Shown in pieces: positions 8,439-17,547 of a stretch of 64,000 bases of DNA (positions are counted from its first letter, which is position 1; the number at the start of each line of letters is the position of its first letter). Position numbers and translations under genes: made by a program. This stretch comes from Aerococcaceae bacterium zg-252. Its GTDB lineage: Bacteria > Bacillota > Bacilli > Lactobacillales > Aerococcaceae. Below the pieces are notes generated by a model that ran no database searches, was not told the origin of the DNA, and was given only the letters and a program-made list of their open reading frames with translations. The stretch spans positions 1,947,001-2,011,000 of the forward strand of contig CP066204.1 in assembly GCA_016237705.1 (NCBI GenBank), given 5' to 3'.

Positions 8439-8999
8439 TTATTTTTCGTCACCATAGTACAGCACTACTTGATTTTGGACACGACTTGCTTTCACATCAA
8501 TAATACGTTGATTCGAACTCCCACGAAAACGTAACGTTAAATCACATTTCGATAAAATAAAGCGTCCATCTACCAATACATCAACCATTGATAACAAGGT
8601 TTGTTTATCTTCCGTTTCCTGCATTAACTCCTCCCACGTATAGCCAGACCACACCCAAATATCCTTAGTATCACCATACGTTTGTCGCACACGTTGACAT
8701 AGTTGAATCAAAATAGCCGTATTCAAAAAAGGCTCGCCACCTAATAAAGTTAGACCTTGGCAATAAGAAGCACCTAAATCATCAATAATTTTATTCTCTA
8801 ATTCTGCTGTATAATACTGACCATAATTAAAGTTTTGAATAATTTTATTATAACAGCCCTCGCATGCAAAAAGACAACCACTTACATAAAGACTACATCG
8901 TACTCCCTCACCGTCAACAAAATTATACGGCTTATAATCTGCCACTTTATGCTGACTCCACTCTTCACTACGCCACTGTTTAGGTTGCATTGCTCTCAT
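8439..8999 (-). CDS. nrdG: Anaerobic ribonucleotide reductase activating enzyme
   Basis: This radical-SAM enzyme generates the glycyl radical on NrdD. The cluster motif is C42-LFA-C46-EG-C49, within YVSGCLFACEGC, preceded by the family signature FVDGEG; GGEPF follows as the SAM-contacting motif. At 186 residues it has the usual length. The start lies one base after the nrdD stop, with GAGGG inside the end of nrdD, so the genes are translationally coupled. This pairing is standard for class III reductases and points to DNA precursor synthesis under anaerobic conditions. Confidence 0.96.
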   Translation of the reverse strand: MRAMQPKQWRSEEWSQHKVADYKPYNFVDGEGVRCSLYVSGCLFACEGCYNKIIQNFNYGQYYTAELENKIIDDLGASYCQGLTLLGGEPFLNTAILIQLCQRVRQTYGDTKDIWVWSGYTWEELMQETEDKQTLLSMVDVLVDGRFILSKCDLTLRFRGSSNQRIIDVKASRVQNQVVLYYGDEK

Positions 9000-9000
9000 G

Positions 9001-11151
9001 TCAGTTAGCCCTCACATGTTTTTTGCGTGCTGAAATTTCTTTATGGCGTCCTTTCACCATTGGACGCAATTGAGGATTACCGAGATAACCACACGTACGT
9101 TTAACGACATCGCAAGTTTCTGGATTACGATTACCACAATGTTGGCATCGGAACCCACGCTCCGTCGGCATGAAATCACCGTCATATCCGCATTCATAAC
9201 AATGGTCTATCGGTGTATTTGTTCCTAAATACCCAATCTTATCATAAGCAAAATCCCATACTGCCTCTAATGCTTTCGGATTTTGACGCATATTAGGATA
9301 CTCACAATAATGAATAAAACCACCACTCGTGTACGGTAAATACTCTGCCTCAAATTGAATTTTCTCAAATGGTGTCGGTTGTTTACGCACATCATAATGA
9401 AACGAATTGGTATAATATCCCTTATCCGTAATATCTGCAATATCGCCATAATAACTAGTATCCATACGACAAAAACGGTCGGTCAAACTTTCAGACGGTG
9501 TAGCGTAAATACTGAAATGATAGCCAGTTTCCTCACCTTTTTTATCAGTATACTCTTTCATATGACGCAAAATATCTACCGTAAACGCTTTGGCTGCTGG
9601 ATTATTTTCCCACTGCGAACCATAAAATACTGTTGCCACTTCATAAAGTCCGATATACCCCATTGAAATAGTAGCACGACGATTATTAAAGACCTTATCT
9701 ACGGATTCATCGGCCGATAAACGCATGCCGAAAGCACCATGTTGATACAAGATAGGAGCATTTTCCGGCATCGCCTCTTTAACTCGTTGAATACGATACT
9801 CTAGTGCTTCAGCTACTACTGCTAAACGTTCCTCTAATAGTTGCCAGAATACTTGTTTATCGCCTCTCGATTCAATCGCAATTCGTGGCAAATTCAATGT
9901 CACCACTCCGAGATTCATTCGCCCCTCATTGACTTCATTACCCTCGTCATCATGCCACCCTTGCAAAAACGAACGACACCCCATTGGCACTTTAAAGCTG
10001 CCAGTTAAGTCGACAATTTTATCATACATTAAAACATCGGGATACATTCGTTTTGTCGAACATTCCAATGCGAGTTGCTTAATATCATAATTAGGATCTT
10101 CAGCAGAAAAATTAACCCCTTTTTTCAAAGTAAATACCAGTTTTGGAAAAATAGCCGTTCGTTTTTCTTGCCCTAATCCTAAAATACGCACATTGAGAAT
10201 TGCTTTTTGAATTTCACGAGCATACCAAGAAGTCCCTAGACCAAAACCTAAGGTAGTGAACGGTGTTTGTCCTTGAGAAGTGTACAAAGTATTAATCTCA
10301 TATTCCAAACTTTGCATCGCATCATAAATATCTTTAGCTGTACGTTCTTTGGCATAGGCATCTTGCTTAGCACTATCATCAATCCATTGCTTAGCAATCA
10401 TTAGATGTTTTTGATAATTCTTCTCAGCATAATGTTCCAATAATTCGTCCACACGATTAACACTAGTGCCCCCATATTGACTGCTGGCAACATTCGCAAT
10501 AATTTGTGCCATTTGTGCCGTTGCCGTTTGAATTGATTTAGGACTTTCGACTTGGGCATTCCCAATTTGAAACCCCTCTTCAAACATTGTTTTAAAGTCA
10601 ATCAGACAGCAATTTGTCATTGGTGCGTACGGGTGATAATCTAAGTCATGATAATGAATTTGCCCTTTTAAATGAGCTTTTCTTACCTTAGGTGGTAACA
10701 TTTTTAAACCGACTGCTTTCGCAATAACACCGGCACTTAAATCGCGCTGAGTATTGAACACACGACTATCTTTATTCGCATTTTCATTGACGATTGTTTG
10801 CTCTTTTTGTGTCAACTGTTGAATTTGATAATTCAAATCACTCGCTTGTGCCTCTAATGTCTGTGAAGTATGTGCATACCGAATATAATTATCTTGCCAC
10901 GCTTGATGCAATTGCTCATTAACCACAATATCAGAGATGTCCTCTGCCTTAATCCTATTTTGTGTTCGATGTAATAGGGTCATACAAATAGAATCCCAAG
11001 TCTTCGTTTCTTCTTCATTCCAACCGGCACGAATTAGACTCCATTTTAATTTATGAGCATTAAACTTTTCTTGACGTCCGTCACGCTTTATGACAATCAA
11101 TTGATTCAATTGCATAGTTTGCGTATGGACTTTTGACATTTTGTCACTCAT
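9001..11151 (-). CDS. nrdD: Anaerobic ribonucleoside-triphosphate reductase
   Basis: This is the class III ribonucleotide reductase large subunit, reducing NTPs to dNTPs with a glycyl radical. Residues about 20-105 form an ATP-cone (VIKRDGRQEKFN start). The C terminus carries the zinc site CYECGYDG...CQHCGNRNP and the glycyl-radical loop RTCGYLGNP, with Gly near residue 688 of 716. I choose the ATG at 11151, seven bases after GAGGGG; a GTG five codons upstream sits inside that site. It is followed at once by nrdG. Two NrdR-box-like sites lie just upstream. Confidence 0.96.
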   Translation of the reverse strand: MSDKMSKVHTQTMQLNQLIVIKRDGRQEKFNAHKLKWSLIRAGWNEEETKTWDSICMTLLHRTQNRIKAEDISDIVVNEQLHQAWQDNYIRYAHTSQTLEAQASDLNYQIQQLTQKEQTIVNENANKDSRVFNTQRDLSAGVIAKAVGLKMLPPKVRKAHLKGQIHYHDLDYHPYAPMTNCCLIDFKTMFEEGFQIGNAQVESPKSIQTATAQMAQIIANVASSQYGGTSVNRVDELLEHYAEKNYQKHLMIAKQWIDDSAKQDAYAKERTAKDIYDAMQSLEYEINTLYTSQGQTPFTTLGFGLGTSWYAREIQKAILNVRILGLGQEKRTAIFPKLVFTLKKGVNFSAEDPNYDIKQLALECSTKRMYPDVLMYDKIVDLTGSFKVPMGCRSFLQGWHDDEGNEVNEGRMNLGVVTLNLPRIAIESRGDKQVFWQLLEERLAVVAEALEYRIQRVKEAMPENAPILYQHGAFGMRLSADESVDKVFNNRRATISMGYIGLYEVATVFYGSQWENNPAAKAFTVDILRHMKEYTDKKGEETGYHFSIYATPSESLTDRFCRMDTSYYGDIADITDKGYYTNSFHYDVRKQPTPFEKIQFEAEYLPYTSGGFIHYCEYPNMRQNPKALEAVWDFAYDKIGYLGTNTPIDHCYECGYDGDFMPTERGFRCQHCGNRNPETCDVVKRTCGYLGNPQLRPMVKGRHKEISARKKHVRAN

Positions 11152-11164
11152 AAAAACACCCCTC

Positions 11165-11211
11165 ACACAATATATAGTAACTTAAAACTTATTTTAAACT
11201 ACATATTGTGT
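11165..11211. promoter_or_regulatory. Tandem NrdR boxes upstream of nrdD
   Basis: Box 1 is acacaatatatagtaa (11165-11180). Box 2 is aaactacatattgtgt (11196-11211), whose complement starts ACACAATATGTAG. Both fit the known NrdR consensus acaCwAtATaTwgtgt with a few mismatches, and their starts are exactly 31 bp apart, the helix-phased spacing usual for this repressor. They lie between the ribosome binding site of nrdD and an A/T-rich stretch suitable for a promoter. Confidence 0.8.
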
Positions 11212-11263
11212 AATGTCTATGGTTTAAATATAAATATTTTATATAGACAGAGATTGCATACGC

Positions 11264-11305
11264 AAAAAAATTACACCTATTATTAGTTTTACTAACAATA
11301 GGCGT
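11264..11305 (-). terminator. Intrinsic terminator after secreted-protein gene
   Basis: On the minus strand a 15-bp stem with two wobbles (ACGCCTATTGTTAGT with ACTAATAATAGGTGT) has a three-base loop and is followed by seven T. It ends the gene at 11322-11843 before the nrdD promoter. Confidence 0.85.
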
Positions 11306-11321
11306 CTTAAATTTAACGGTT

Positions 11322-11843
11322 TTATTGTGCTCTCTCTTCTGTCAATCGCTCGAATTCATTGCCAAATTTATCCACCACATTTTGCTCATCAGCTATTTGC
11401 AATTTAAACAATTGAACACCCCGTACTGACACAAACAACTGTCCGTCGACTAAATCATAGCGTGGAAATGCTGAACTTAACGAAATATAAGGATAACCAC
11501 CTATCTGACTATGACTAAAAGTCATACGCCAAATTTCCTCATCTACTTTGTCTTTCGCTTGATTACCTTTCGTATCAATGACACCAAAAACATCACCTCG
11601 CATAAAGCGTGACGCAATCGTTTGCAAAAATGATGAATACTCATCATTCACACCGTCTGTTTGTGCCATATCTAAAACAATCTCGATATAATCTTTATCC
11701 AATCGAATACCACGAACTTTAGACTCACCTTTATAAGTATAAGTGTCGTAAAAATCTTCTACCGATTCTTCTGCCTGCACCATTGGGACGATACCCAAAC
11801 TTAATAACAACACTAACACCAAACTCAACACTGATTTTTTCAT
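11322..11843 (-). CDS. Secreted protein of unknown function
   Basis: This encodes a 173-residue protein with a clear N-terminal signal peptide (MKKSVLSLVLVLLLSLGIVP) and a probable signal peptidase I site after VQA. The mature part is hydrophilic and mixed alpha/beta in character, with no cysteine, membrane anchor, LPXTG or SH3 motif visible. The ATG at 11843 has AAGGAGGTG six bases upstream; a GTG three codons earlier is too close to that site. It stands alone between two terminators and has its own long upstream region. I recognise no family. Confidence 0.75.
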   Translation of the reverse strand: MKKSVLSLVLVLLLSLGIVPMVQAEESVEDFYDTYTYKGESKVRGIRLDKDYIEIVLDMAQTDGVNDEYSSFLQTIASRFMRGDVFGVIDTKGNQAKDKVDEEIWRMTFSHSQIGGYPYISLSSAFPRYDLVDGQLFVSVRGVQLFKLQIADEQNVVDKFGNEFERLTEERAQ

Positions 11844-12087
11844 ATTATTCACCTCCTTTACTCTAGTTCGCTTGTGTTGATAACAAATTTAACTCCTTTT
11901 TAGACCGGCTATGGTACAAAATGCAACTGCATACCTACATGAACTTAGCGAAGATTTAACTATTTCTTTTTCTGTCTATATTATAATATATATCAAATTA
12001 TCTTTGCAAGCGTTTAACTATTAAGTCTAATTTAAAATCATTCGCATAAATATACTATTACTCCATTCTCCCTTATTCAGCGATAGC

Positions 12088-12116
12088 CAAAAAAGAGCAG
12101 ACACTCAGTCCACTCT
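12088..12116 (-). terminator. Intrinsic terminator after phosphorylase gene
   Basis: On the minus strand AGAGTGGAC (12116-12108) pairs with GTCTGCTCT (12102-12094), with two wobbles, then TTTTTT. It closes the kinase-phosphorylase operon. Confidence 0.75.
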
Positions 12117-12126
12117 CATTAGATGA

Positions 12127-13815
12127 TTAAAATTCAGCTACAATAGCACCATTAACGTCACGTGCCACAATATGATAGCTCAGTGCAGCTAAATCAGCCG
12201 TTAAAACAGCCGTATGCCCCTCGTACTCCCAAGATAAAATAATCTCTTTGCCATTATGTTCCACCGTCACATTAGCGTCACTGTTAAACGCAGGATTGGT
12301 TTGACGGAATTGCAATAAACGCAATTGTGCTTGTACAGTTGGATTGTCAAGCATACTTTGTGCATGTTCTAACGAAATATTCGTACGATTGATTTCTTTA
12401 TGCCCACCCTCACCTGCTCTCGCAACGGCATCATGGTCATTTTTCCCTAAGAATAAATCTAAATACCATACTTGTGGTTTACCCGGCATAAATAATTGTA
12501 AAGCTCTCGCCAATAACATTTTTTGGTCATCTTCACCTAAGGCACTGTAATACGTTGCATTCACTTGGTAGTATAAATTCTTTTTGCCATGCAAATTCTT
12601 CACATAGCCACCACGACCGACCACAACATTAATCAATTCAGCAATACGTTCTTCTGACAAAATACCTTTCAAATCTAGCAATGGAATGCCGTCATGGCAC
12701 CCCAACATATTGACCACTTTCATATTTTTATCAATGATATCTTGTGCCCACGTAGCTAGATGTTCACTTTCGCCACTTTCTAATGCATCAATTAATAATC
12801 CTGGCAAGAAGAAATCATATGTCAAATACCCTTTATCTGCAATGATTTCATGTGATTTTTCAGCATAACTCGTATGAATTTCAGGTAAAACACTCAAACC
12901 ATGTGCTGTTGCCATATGTTTAATCTTATCCAATAACTCCCATGTTTCTGGCTCATTCATAAAGTTTTTCTCACCTGGTGCTTTTGGTGCATAAGCAAAA
13001 GCATCTAAACGTACAATTTTTGCTCCATAGCTAGCGAGTTTTGCTAAGGTATCTTCGTAAAATTCCCATACTAATGGCGAATTCAAATTCAAATCCATTT
13101 GCCCCATATAACGGCGATTGGCTTCTAAATACGCTACAATCTGCCCTTGTTGTGCCTCAAACCCAGTAAAATCAATATCTCTTGGTGCAATACCTGCATC
13201 TAATGATTGATTCACACGCTGAGATATCACATCAGCTGCCCAATACTTCAAGTCTGTCCAACGAATCACATCGCTCGGCACTAAGCGTGGATATTGTATT
13301 TCATTGTAAAACGTATTCCAATACGGTTGGTCACTACCGTCTGGGAAACGCACCATTAAAATAGGTAACCCTGGTTTACGGAAAAACATTTTATCCAAAT
13401 ACATCGCATCTGGCTGAATATAACCTTGTGGTGTCATTTCACCATAGCCTTTCCAAAACTCATTCCAATTAATAAAGAAATCTTTGTACTTGGATTCATG
13501 CCCTTTTTCAATCATATCTTGAAATTGTGGCGATAATACAGATAAATGGTTCAATACAAAATCTAATTTTAAATCTAAACCTAAATCTTTTAACTGCTCT
13601 AAATCGGATTGTGTAGCCGTCAACTCATTCAAGCCGTAATCCAATACTGAAAATCCACGATCTAAGTCACTATTAAATACGCTCGGTAAAATATAAAAAG
13701 ACGAAAATGTATTAGCCATTTGTGGCTCTTGCAATACTTGAATTAATCCTTTCAAATCGCCTCCGACACTATCCGGATAGGCATTTAACATCGGTCCAAA
13801 ATTTAAGGTTGTCAT
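12127..13815 (-). CDS. Sucrose-phosphorylase-family enzyme (GH13)
   Basis: This 562-residue GH13 enzyme resembles the sucrose phosphorylase subfamily, which splits a glucoside with phosphate to give glucose 1-phosphate. The catalytic residues are visible in order: D271 in VRLDAFAY (nucleophile), E312 in LPEIH (acid/base) and D375 in CHDGI (transition-state Asp). The long QVNATYYSALGEDDQ segment is also typical. It is about 60-80 residues longer than classical sucrose phosphorylases, mainly through an insertion near residues 130-215. No signal peptide is seen. Its start overlaps the stop of the upstream kinase gene (TAATG), so the two are made together. The acceptor half of the substrate is unknown: sucrose, sucrose 6-phosphate or glucosylglycerate types are all possible. 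Confidence 0.8.
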   Translation of the reverse strand: MTTLNFGPMLNAYPDSVGGDLKGLIQVLQEPQMANTFSSFYILPSVFNSDLDRGFSVLDYGLNELTATQSDLEQLKDLGLDLKLDFVLNHLSVLSPQFQDMIEKGHESKYKDFFINWNEFWKGYGEMTPQGYIQPDAMYLDKMFFRKPGLPILMVRFPDGSDQPYWNTFYNEIQYPRLVPSDVIRWTDLKYWAADVISQRVNQSLDAGIAPRDIDFTGFEAQQGQIVAYLEANRRYMGQMDLNLNSPLVWEFYEDTLAKLASYGAKIVRLDAFAYAPKAPGEKNFMNEPETWELLDKIKHMATAHGLSVLPEIHTSYAEKSHEIIADKGYLTYDFFLPGLLIDALESGESEHLATWAQDIIDKNMKVVNMLGCHDGIPLLDLKGILSEERIAELINVVVGRGGYVKNLHGKKNLYYQVNATYYSALGEDDQKMLLARALQLFMPGKPQVWYLDLFLGKNDHDAVARAGEGGHKEINRTNISLEHAQSMLDNPTVQAQLRLLQFRQTNPAFNSDANVTVEHNGKEIILSWEYEGHTAVLTADLAALSYHIVARDVNGAIVAEF

Positions 13816-14774
13816 TATTTACTATCCTCCACTGCACTTAAAACAGTCGCATAATCAATAAATTCACATTGATTGGATACAATTAATTTCGCATTGGCTG
13901 CTTGACGTGTTAATTTATCTTGTTCGATTTCGAGTACACGTGTCGTAAATGGACTATCAATTTTACCGTCACGATTACGAGCTAATCGATTTTCTAACGT
14001 TTCAGCTGGTGTACTATTTAAAAAGATTGGAATATCAATACCTTTTAATGCTTCATTGCTACCATGTGTCCATTCGATAATAAGAACATTAATATTGCTG
14101 AAGTCCATTTTATCAAAATATAACGACGTTTCCGTGCGACCCATACGTTTTAGCCAAATAGACGATTCTCCTGCTTTAAATTGTGCAATCACATTCGATA
14201 ATTGTGCAAAATTGATTTCATTTTCAGTCCCTAAATAATCCACTAACCCATTAATACCACCTTGAATATAAGAAGACATCCATGGATACTCTGCTACCAT
14301 TGCCCAATCAGCTTCTGTGTCATTATTTTGGAATTGCAATAACTGTTGTGCATGCTCTGGGCTATAAACATCGTCAGCCAACATTTGTAAAATCCCTTGT
14401 TCACGGAAAATTTTTAAGCGTTCAGCATCATTGTATACTGGAATACGTTTTGGATAATTATCTCCCGATAAAGTATAACTACCGATACCCATTTTTTCTA
14501 AGAAATAAGTAAATAGTGCAGCAACTCCTGTTTTTCCAACACCGGAACCACCACTTACCGAAATGACCACTTTATTCGAATCCGATGTTGTTAACTGCTC
14601 TAGCATCAGTTGCACTAATCTTGGGAAGATTAACGCAGCTTTTTCAATATGTGCCGGTACAATTTGAATTCGATCACCTGGCATATCCCCTTGCTTCATT
14701 TGTGGATCAATTTCTGGCAATTCCCAATTCGTTAACTGTTCTTGTAATCTATCAATAAATTGTTGTTTCTCCAT
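13815..14774 (-). CDS. P-loop kinase coupled to the phosphorylase
   Basis: This 319-residue protein has a Walker A motif GGSGVGKTGVA near residues 75-85, as in uridine-kinase/adenylylsulfate-kinase-like P-loop enzymes, and a later strand INVLIIEW followed by a lid-like region (RLARNRDGKID). The ATG at 14774 follows GAGGGG. The stop codon shares its last base with the phosphorylase start, which strongly suggests one pathway. It may phosphorylate the non-glucose half of the substrate or a product; no substrate motif is recognisable. Apart from the P-loop it is not a match I can name. Confidence 0.65.
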   Translation of the reverse strand: MEKQQFIDRLQEQLTNWELPEIDPQMKQGDMPGDRIQIVPAHIEKAALIFPRLVQLMLEQLTTSDSNKVVISVSGGSGVGKTGVAALFTYFLEKMGIGSYTLSGDNYPKRIPVYNDAERLKIFREQGILQMLADDVYSPEHAQQLLQFQNNDTEADWAMVAEYPWMSSYIQGGINGLVDYLGTENEINFAQLSNVIAQFKAGESSIWLKRMGRTETSLYFDKMDFSNINVLIIEWTHGSNEALKGIDIPIFLNSTPAETLENRLARNRDGKIDSPFTTRVLEIEQDKLTRQAANAKLIVSNQCEFIDYATVLSAVEDSK

Positions 14775-14831
14775 GTTTATACCCCTCACACTCAGTAGTT
14801 AAACAGCACTACTTAAATGCTATTTGCTCTT

Positions 14832-14860
14832 ATTATACACAAGAATGGATACCGTTTCCA
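14832..14860 (-). promoter_or_regulatory. Promoter -10 with cre-like palindrome, kinase-phosphorylase operon
   Basis: On the minus strand a perfect TATAAT lies at 14837-14832. A partly palindromic cre-like site, TGGAAACGGTATCCA (14860-14846), sits just upstream. It matches the catabolite-response consensus with two mismatches. No good -35 element is seen, so activator dependence is possible. Confidence 0.45.
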
Positions 14861-14899
14861 TAATTTTTAAAACTCAACTTTAATAAAAATCAGCTCAGC

Positions 14900-14931
14900 A
14901 AAAAATCAGAAATAGCAACTTTTCTATTCCT
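14900..14931 (-). terminator. Weak intrinsic terminator after pgeF
   Basis: On the minus strand AGGAATAG (14931-14924) can pair with CTATTTCT (14915-14908), one wobble, followed by GATTTTTT. Confidence 0.4.
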
Positions 14932-14962
14932 ATTTAGAACTTCTTGCCCACACTTTGTTTAA

Positions 14963-15703
14963 TTAAGGCAATTGAACACATAAAGCATTTAAGTGATAAT
15001 TTATCCCCTCGTGCCTTGCAGAATGCAAGCGTTCACTAGTATACGTTGATTCTGTGGAATATTCTATCTGTTCATCTTTTAACCCAGCTAATTTTAATAA
15101 AGCAACATTCGCTTGAACCATATCCAAATGATATTTCTCGCCCTTTGCCATAAAATATTGCTCTCGATTCCCAATCAGTTCAAATGCCTCATAAACTTCT
15201 GCACCGACTTCATAATGCTGAGCATCAATTGACGGACCAACGTAGGCTACCACATCACGCACCTCAGTCTGAAAATGTTGCTGCATCAATTTCAATGCTT
15301 CAATACTAATTCGCTGCGCTGTACTTCGCCAACCAGAATGAACAGCTGCTAATACATGATTAACTGGGTCATATAATACAATTGGTGTGCAGTCTGCATG
15401 CCGAATTAATAGCGCTACTCCAGATTCGTTGGTAATCAAGCCGTCACAAGCCTCAATCATCGGATAACTTGCAAATGTTGTTGCATGATTATTCATTTGG
15501 TTCGACACAATCGCTACGTGATGCCCATGCACTTGATTAGCATGATATAACTGAGTTGGGCGAATGCCCATTTCTTGGAGCAATCGTTCTACTGCTTGTT
15601 GATACGAAGAATCTCCTTGTCCTAATTTAAAATTGTACGACATCCCACCAATAGCATGAGGGAGGTGGTGTTGTGTTAATTTTTCTGACGGCTGACTAAT
15701 CAT
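14963..15703 (-). CDS. pgeF: Peptidoglycan editing factor PgeF (multicopper/laccase-domain family)
   Basis: This 246-residue cytoplasmic protein belongs to the YfiH/PgeF family, which removes wrongly incorporated amino acids from UDP-MurNAc peptide precursors. Family motifs are present: NQVHG, RHADCTPIVLYDP with its metal-site Cys, VHSGWRST, and GPSIDAQHYEVG. The ATG has AAAGGA eight bases upstream. It is divergent from the Nudix gene. The MurNAc recycling operon lies a few kilobases away, which fits a general cell-wall theme but not necessarily a shared operon. Confidence 0.9.
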   Translation of the reverse strand: MISQPSEKLTQHHLPHAIGGMSYNFKLGQGDSSYQQAVERLLQEMGIRPTQLYHANQVHGHHVAIVSNQMNNHATTFASYPMIEACDGLITNESGVALLIRHADCTPIVLYDPVNHVLAAVHSGWRSTAQRISIEALKLMQQHFQTEVRDVVAYVGPSIDAQHYEVGAEVYEAFELIGNREQYFMAKGEKYHLDMVQANVALLKLAGLKDEQIEYSTESTYTSERLHSARHEGINYHLNALCVQLP

Positions 15704-15839
15704 TGTATCATTCCTTTCTCTTTCGCTAACTAAATTACTTTCATTTTAACATGAGTTTAATATCACTGTCGATTTGACAGGTATCTATTTCATACGCTAC
15801 TATGACAGATAAGAACGATAACAGAAAGGAACTCACCCC

Positions 15840-16445
15840 ATGCACCGTACTCTGCACCAAATTATTCAACAATATCAACCAAAACCTATGGGCGTATCTA
15901 AAGAATACGCAGTTTTGATTCCATTGATTTGGGAAAATAATCAATACACAGTGCTCTATGAAGTCCGTGCCCAACACATTTCACAGCCCGGTGAAGTTTC
16001 TTTTCCTGGTGGACACATTGAAAGTGGAGAATCTCGCCAGGGTGCAGCCATTCGTGAAACATGTGAAGAATTAAATATACTACCTAATTCCATTCATTTA
16101 ATTGGTGAAATTGATTATATGGTGTCCAATAATCGCACTATCTATTGTTTTGTAGCTCAATTAATGATTGATGATTGGCGTCAACTCACACCAAATGAAG
16201 AGGTAGAACGTCTATTTACAGTCCCATTAGCTACCTTAATCGCTAACCCACCGACTTATCATCGCCTACCTGTTCACATAAAACCGGACACTCCATTCCC
16301 ATTTGAACGCATTCCAAATCAAACAAATTATAATTTTTCAAATTTGACACGTCATATTCCATTTTATGATTTGGATGCTGAAAATATATGGGGATTTACA
16401 GCACAATTAACACATCGATTAACGCAAATATTAACAAAAAATTAA
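15840..16445 (+). CDS. Nudix hydrolase, CoA pyrophosphatase-like
   Basis: This 201-residue protein has a complete Nudix box (GGHIESGESRQGAAIRET then CEELNI). The preceding EVRAQHISQPGEVSFPGG matches the CoA-pyrophosphatase subfamily pattern (residues before the box with H...GE...FPGG). These enzymes cut CoA or acyl-CoA to phosphopantetheine and 3',5'-ADP with Mg2+ or Mn2+. The protein is cytoplasmic. It is monocistronic and divergent from pgeF, sharing a 136-base upstream region. Confidence 0.85.
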   Translation: MHRTLHQIIQQYQPKPMGVSKEYAVLIPLIWENNQYTVLYEVRAQHISQPGEVSFPGGHIESGESRQGAAIRETCEELNILPNSIHLIGEIDYMVSNNRTIYCFVAQLMIDDWRQLTPNEEVERLFTVPLATLIANPPTYHRLPVHIKPDTPFPFERIPNQTNYNFSNLTRHIPFYDLDAENIWGFTAQLTHRLTQILTKN

Positions 16446-16467
16446 GAGGAGGTCTTCGATGACCTCC
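16435..16467 (-). terminator. Intrinsic terminator after mupG
   Basis: GGAGGTC (16448-16454) and GACCTCC (16461-16467) form a strong stem. Read on the minus strand it is followed by TCTTAATTTTTT. It overlaps the end of the convergent Nudix gene. Confidence 0.7.
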
Positions 16468-16497
16468 CCTCCACTTTATATAAACCACAATCGCCTA

Positions 16498-17547
16498 CTA
16501 ATCATGCTCTTTTATAAACTGAACATTTAACCCTCGAATGTCTAATTCAAATATCGGTAAATACGCATCATCAATCCGTCCAATCACATTGACCCGTTCA
16601 TTAGGCGGCAAACTTTTACCAATTAACTGTATCTCACCTGAATATCGTTTATAATTCACATTATCCAAAGTAATCGAGCCCTTTACACGCTCAGTACAAT
16701 ATCGAGGCATTAATACATCACCTTGCATGGTGCAACGAGCTTCACTCATTCGCAACAATGTACTTGGAGAATCAATCCTAATCTTATATATCTTATCATA
16801 AAGCTCATCATACGTTGACTTCAATACAACAGGCAATCGCAAAATTTCATTTTGAATAATCGATTCAATTGCCTTCCATTGACTGTTCGACAACTTTACA
16901 TCTCCAATAAATACATCATCTATTCCACATCGCAACAATTTTAAGTATGCAAGTACAGGTGGCAAATTGCGTGTCATTTCAATTGTCGGTAATCCACTAT
17001 ACAATGGTCCTCGTAAGCATTCATCTCCTGCAATAAAAGCCATTGTCCGAATACCTACACTTGCAAATTTTTCCACAATCGATTGAACATCTGGACTGTC
17101 CAATCCTGTTTCCACCCGTGGATAATAATTAAACTGTGCGAATAATTGATAAGGTGCTTGTTGCGTAATCTTATCCCACTCGTCCAAATGTGCACCTTGT
17201 GTTGACGCATTAATGGTCACATCAGTCACTTCTAAAAATTGAGCAACTTCCTGAGTTGAAAAACCGTCGTCTAATCGAATATTATCAATTGGATAGGTAA
17301 TGACTAATTCCTGCATCGACTGTATTGCCAACTCTTTCAGAACACGTGGATTAATATCCGTAATGATATATGCTCCACGTTCTTTTAACCACTTTAACAT
17401 TGATAATATCTTCTCAGGCTGCAATTGTTCTTCTGGTATTTGCAATGACGTAAACACTTTTCTTCCCGGACAAAGTACTGTTTCAAGCCATTCCTTTTGT
17501 CGCTCAAAATGACTTAAATAGACAGAAATGCCGATTGCATTACGCAT
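16498..17547 (-). CDS. mupG: 6-phospho-N-acetylmuramidase MupG (DUF871)
   Basis: MupG-type proteins cleave MurNAc 6-phosphate-GlcNAc inside the cell during wall recycling. The 349-residue protein has the DUF871 layout: a TIM barrel beginning AIGISVYLS, with ITDINPR and FIAGDECLRGPLYSG motifs, followed by a C-terminal beta domain (VKGSITLDN). It overlaps the end of the PTS gene by eight bases and is the last gene of murQ-murP-mupG. This gene order is known from Staphylococcus, which supports the assignment. Confidence 0.9.
   Translation of the reverse strand: MRNAIGISVYLSHFERQKEWLETVLCPGRKVFTSLQIPEEQLQPEKILSMLKWLKERGAYIITDINPRVLKELAIQSMQELVITYPIDNIRLDDGFSTQEVAQFLEVTDVTINASTQGAHLDEWDKITQQAPYQLFAQFNYYPRVETGLDSPDVQSIVEKFASVGIRTMAFIAGDECLRGPLYSGLPTIEMTRNLPPVLAYLKLLRCGIDDVFIGDVKLSNSQWKAIESIIQNEILRLPVVLKSTYDELYDKIYKIRIDSPSTLLRMSEARCTMQGDVLMPRYCTERVKGSITLDNVNYKRYSGEIQLIGKSLPPNERVNVIGRIDDAYLPIFELDIRGLNVQFIKEHD

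Noticed and set aside
12008-12023. cre site upstream of the secreted-protein gene
   Set aside because: The stretch around TTGCAAGCGTTTAAC has two mismatches to consensus in each orientation and no promoter element was seen beside it; too weak to list as a feature.
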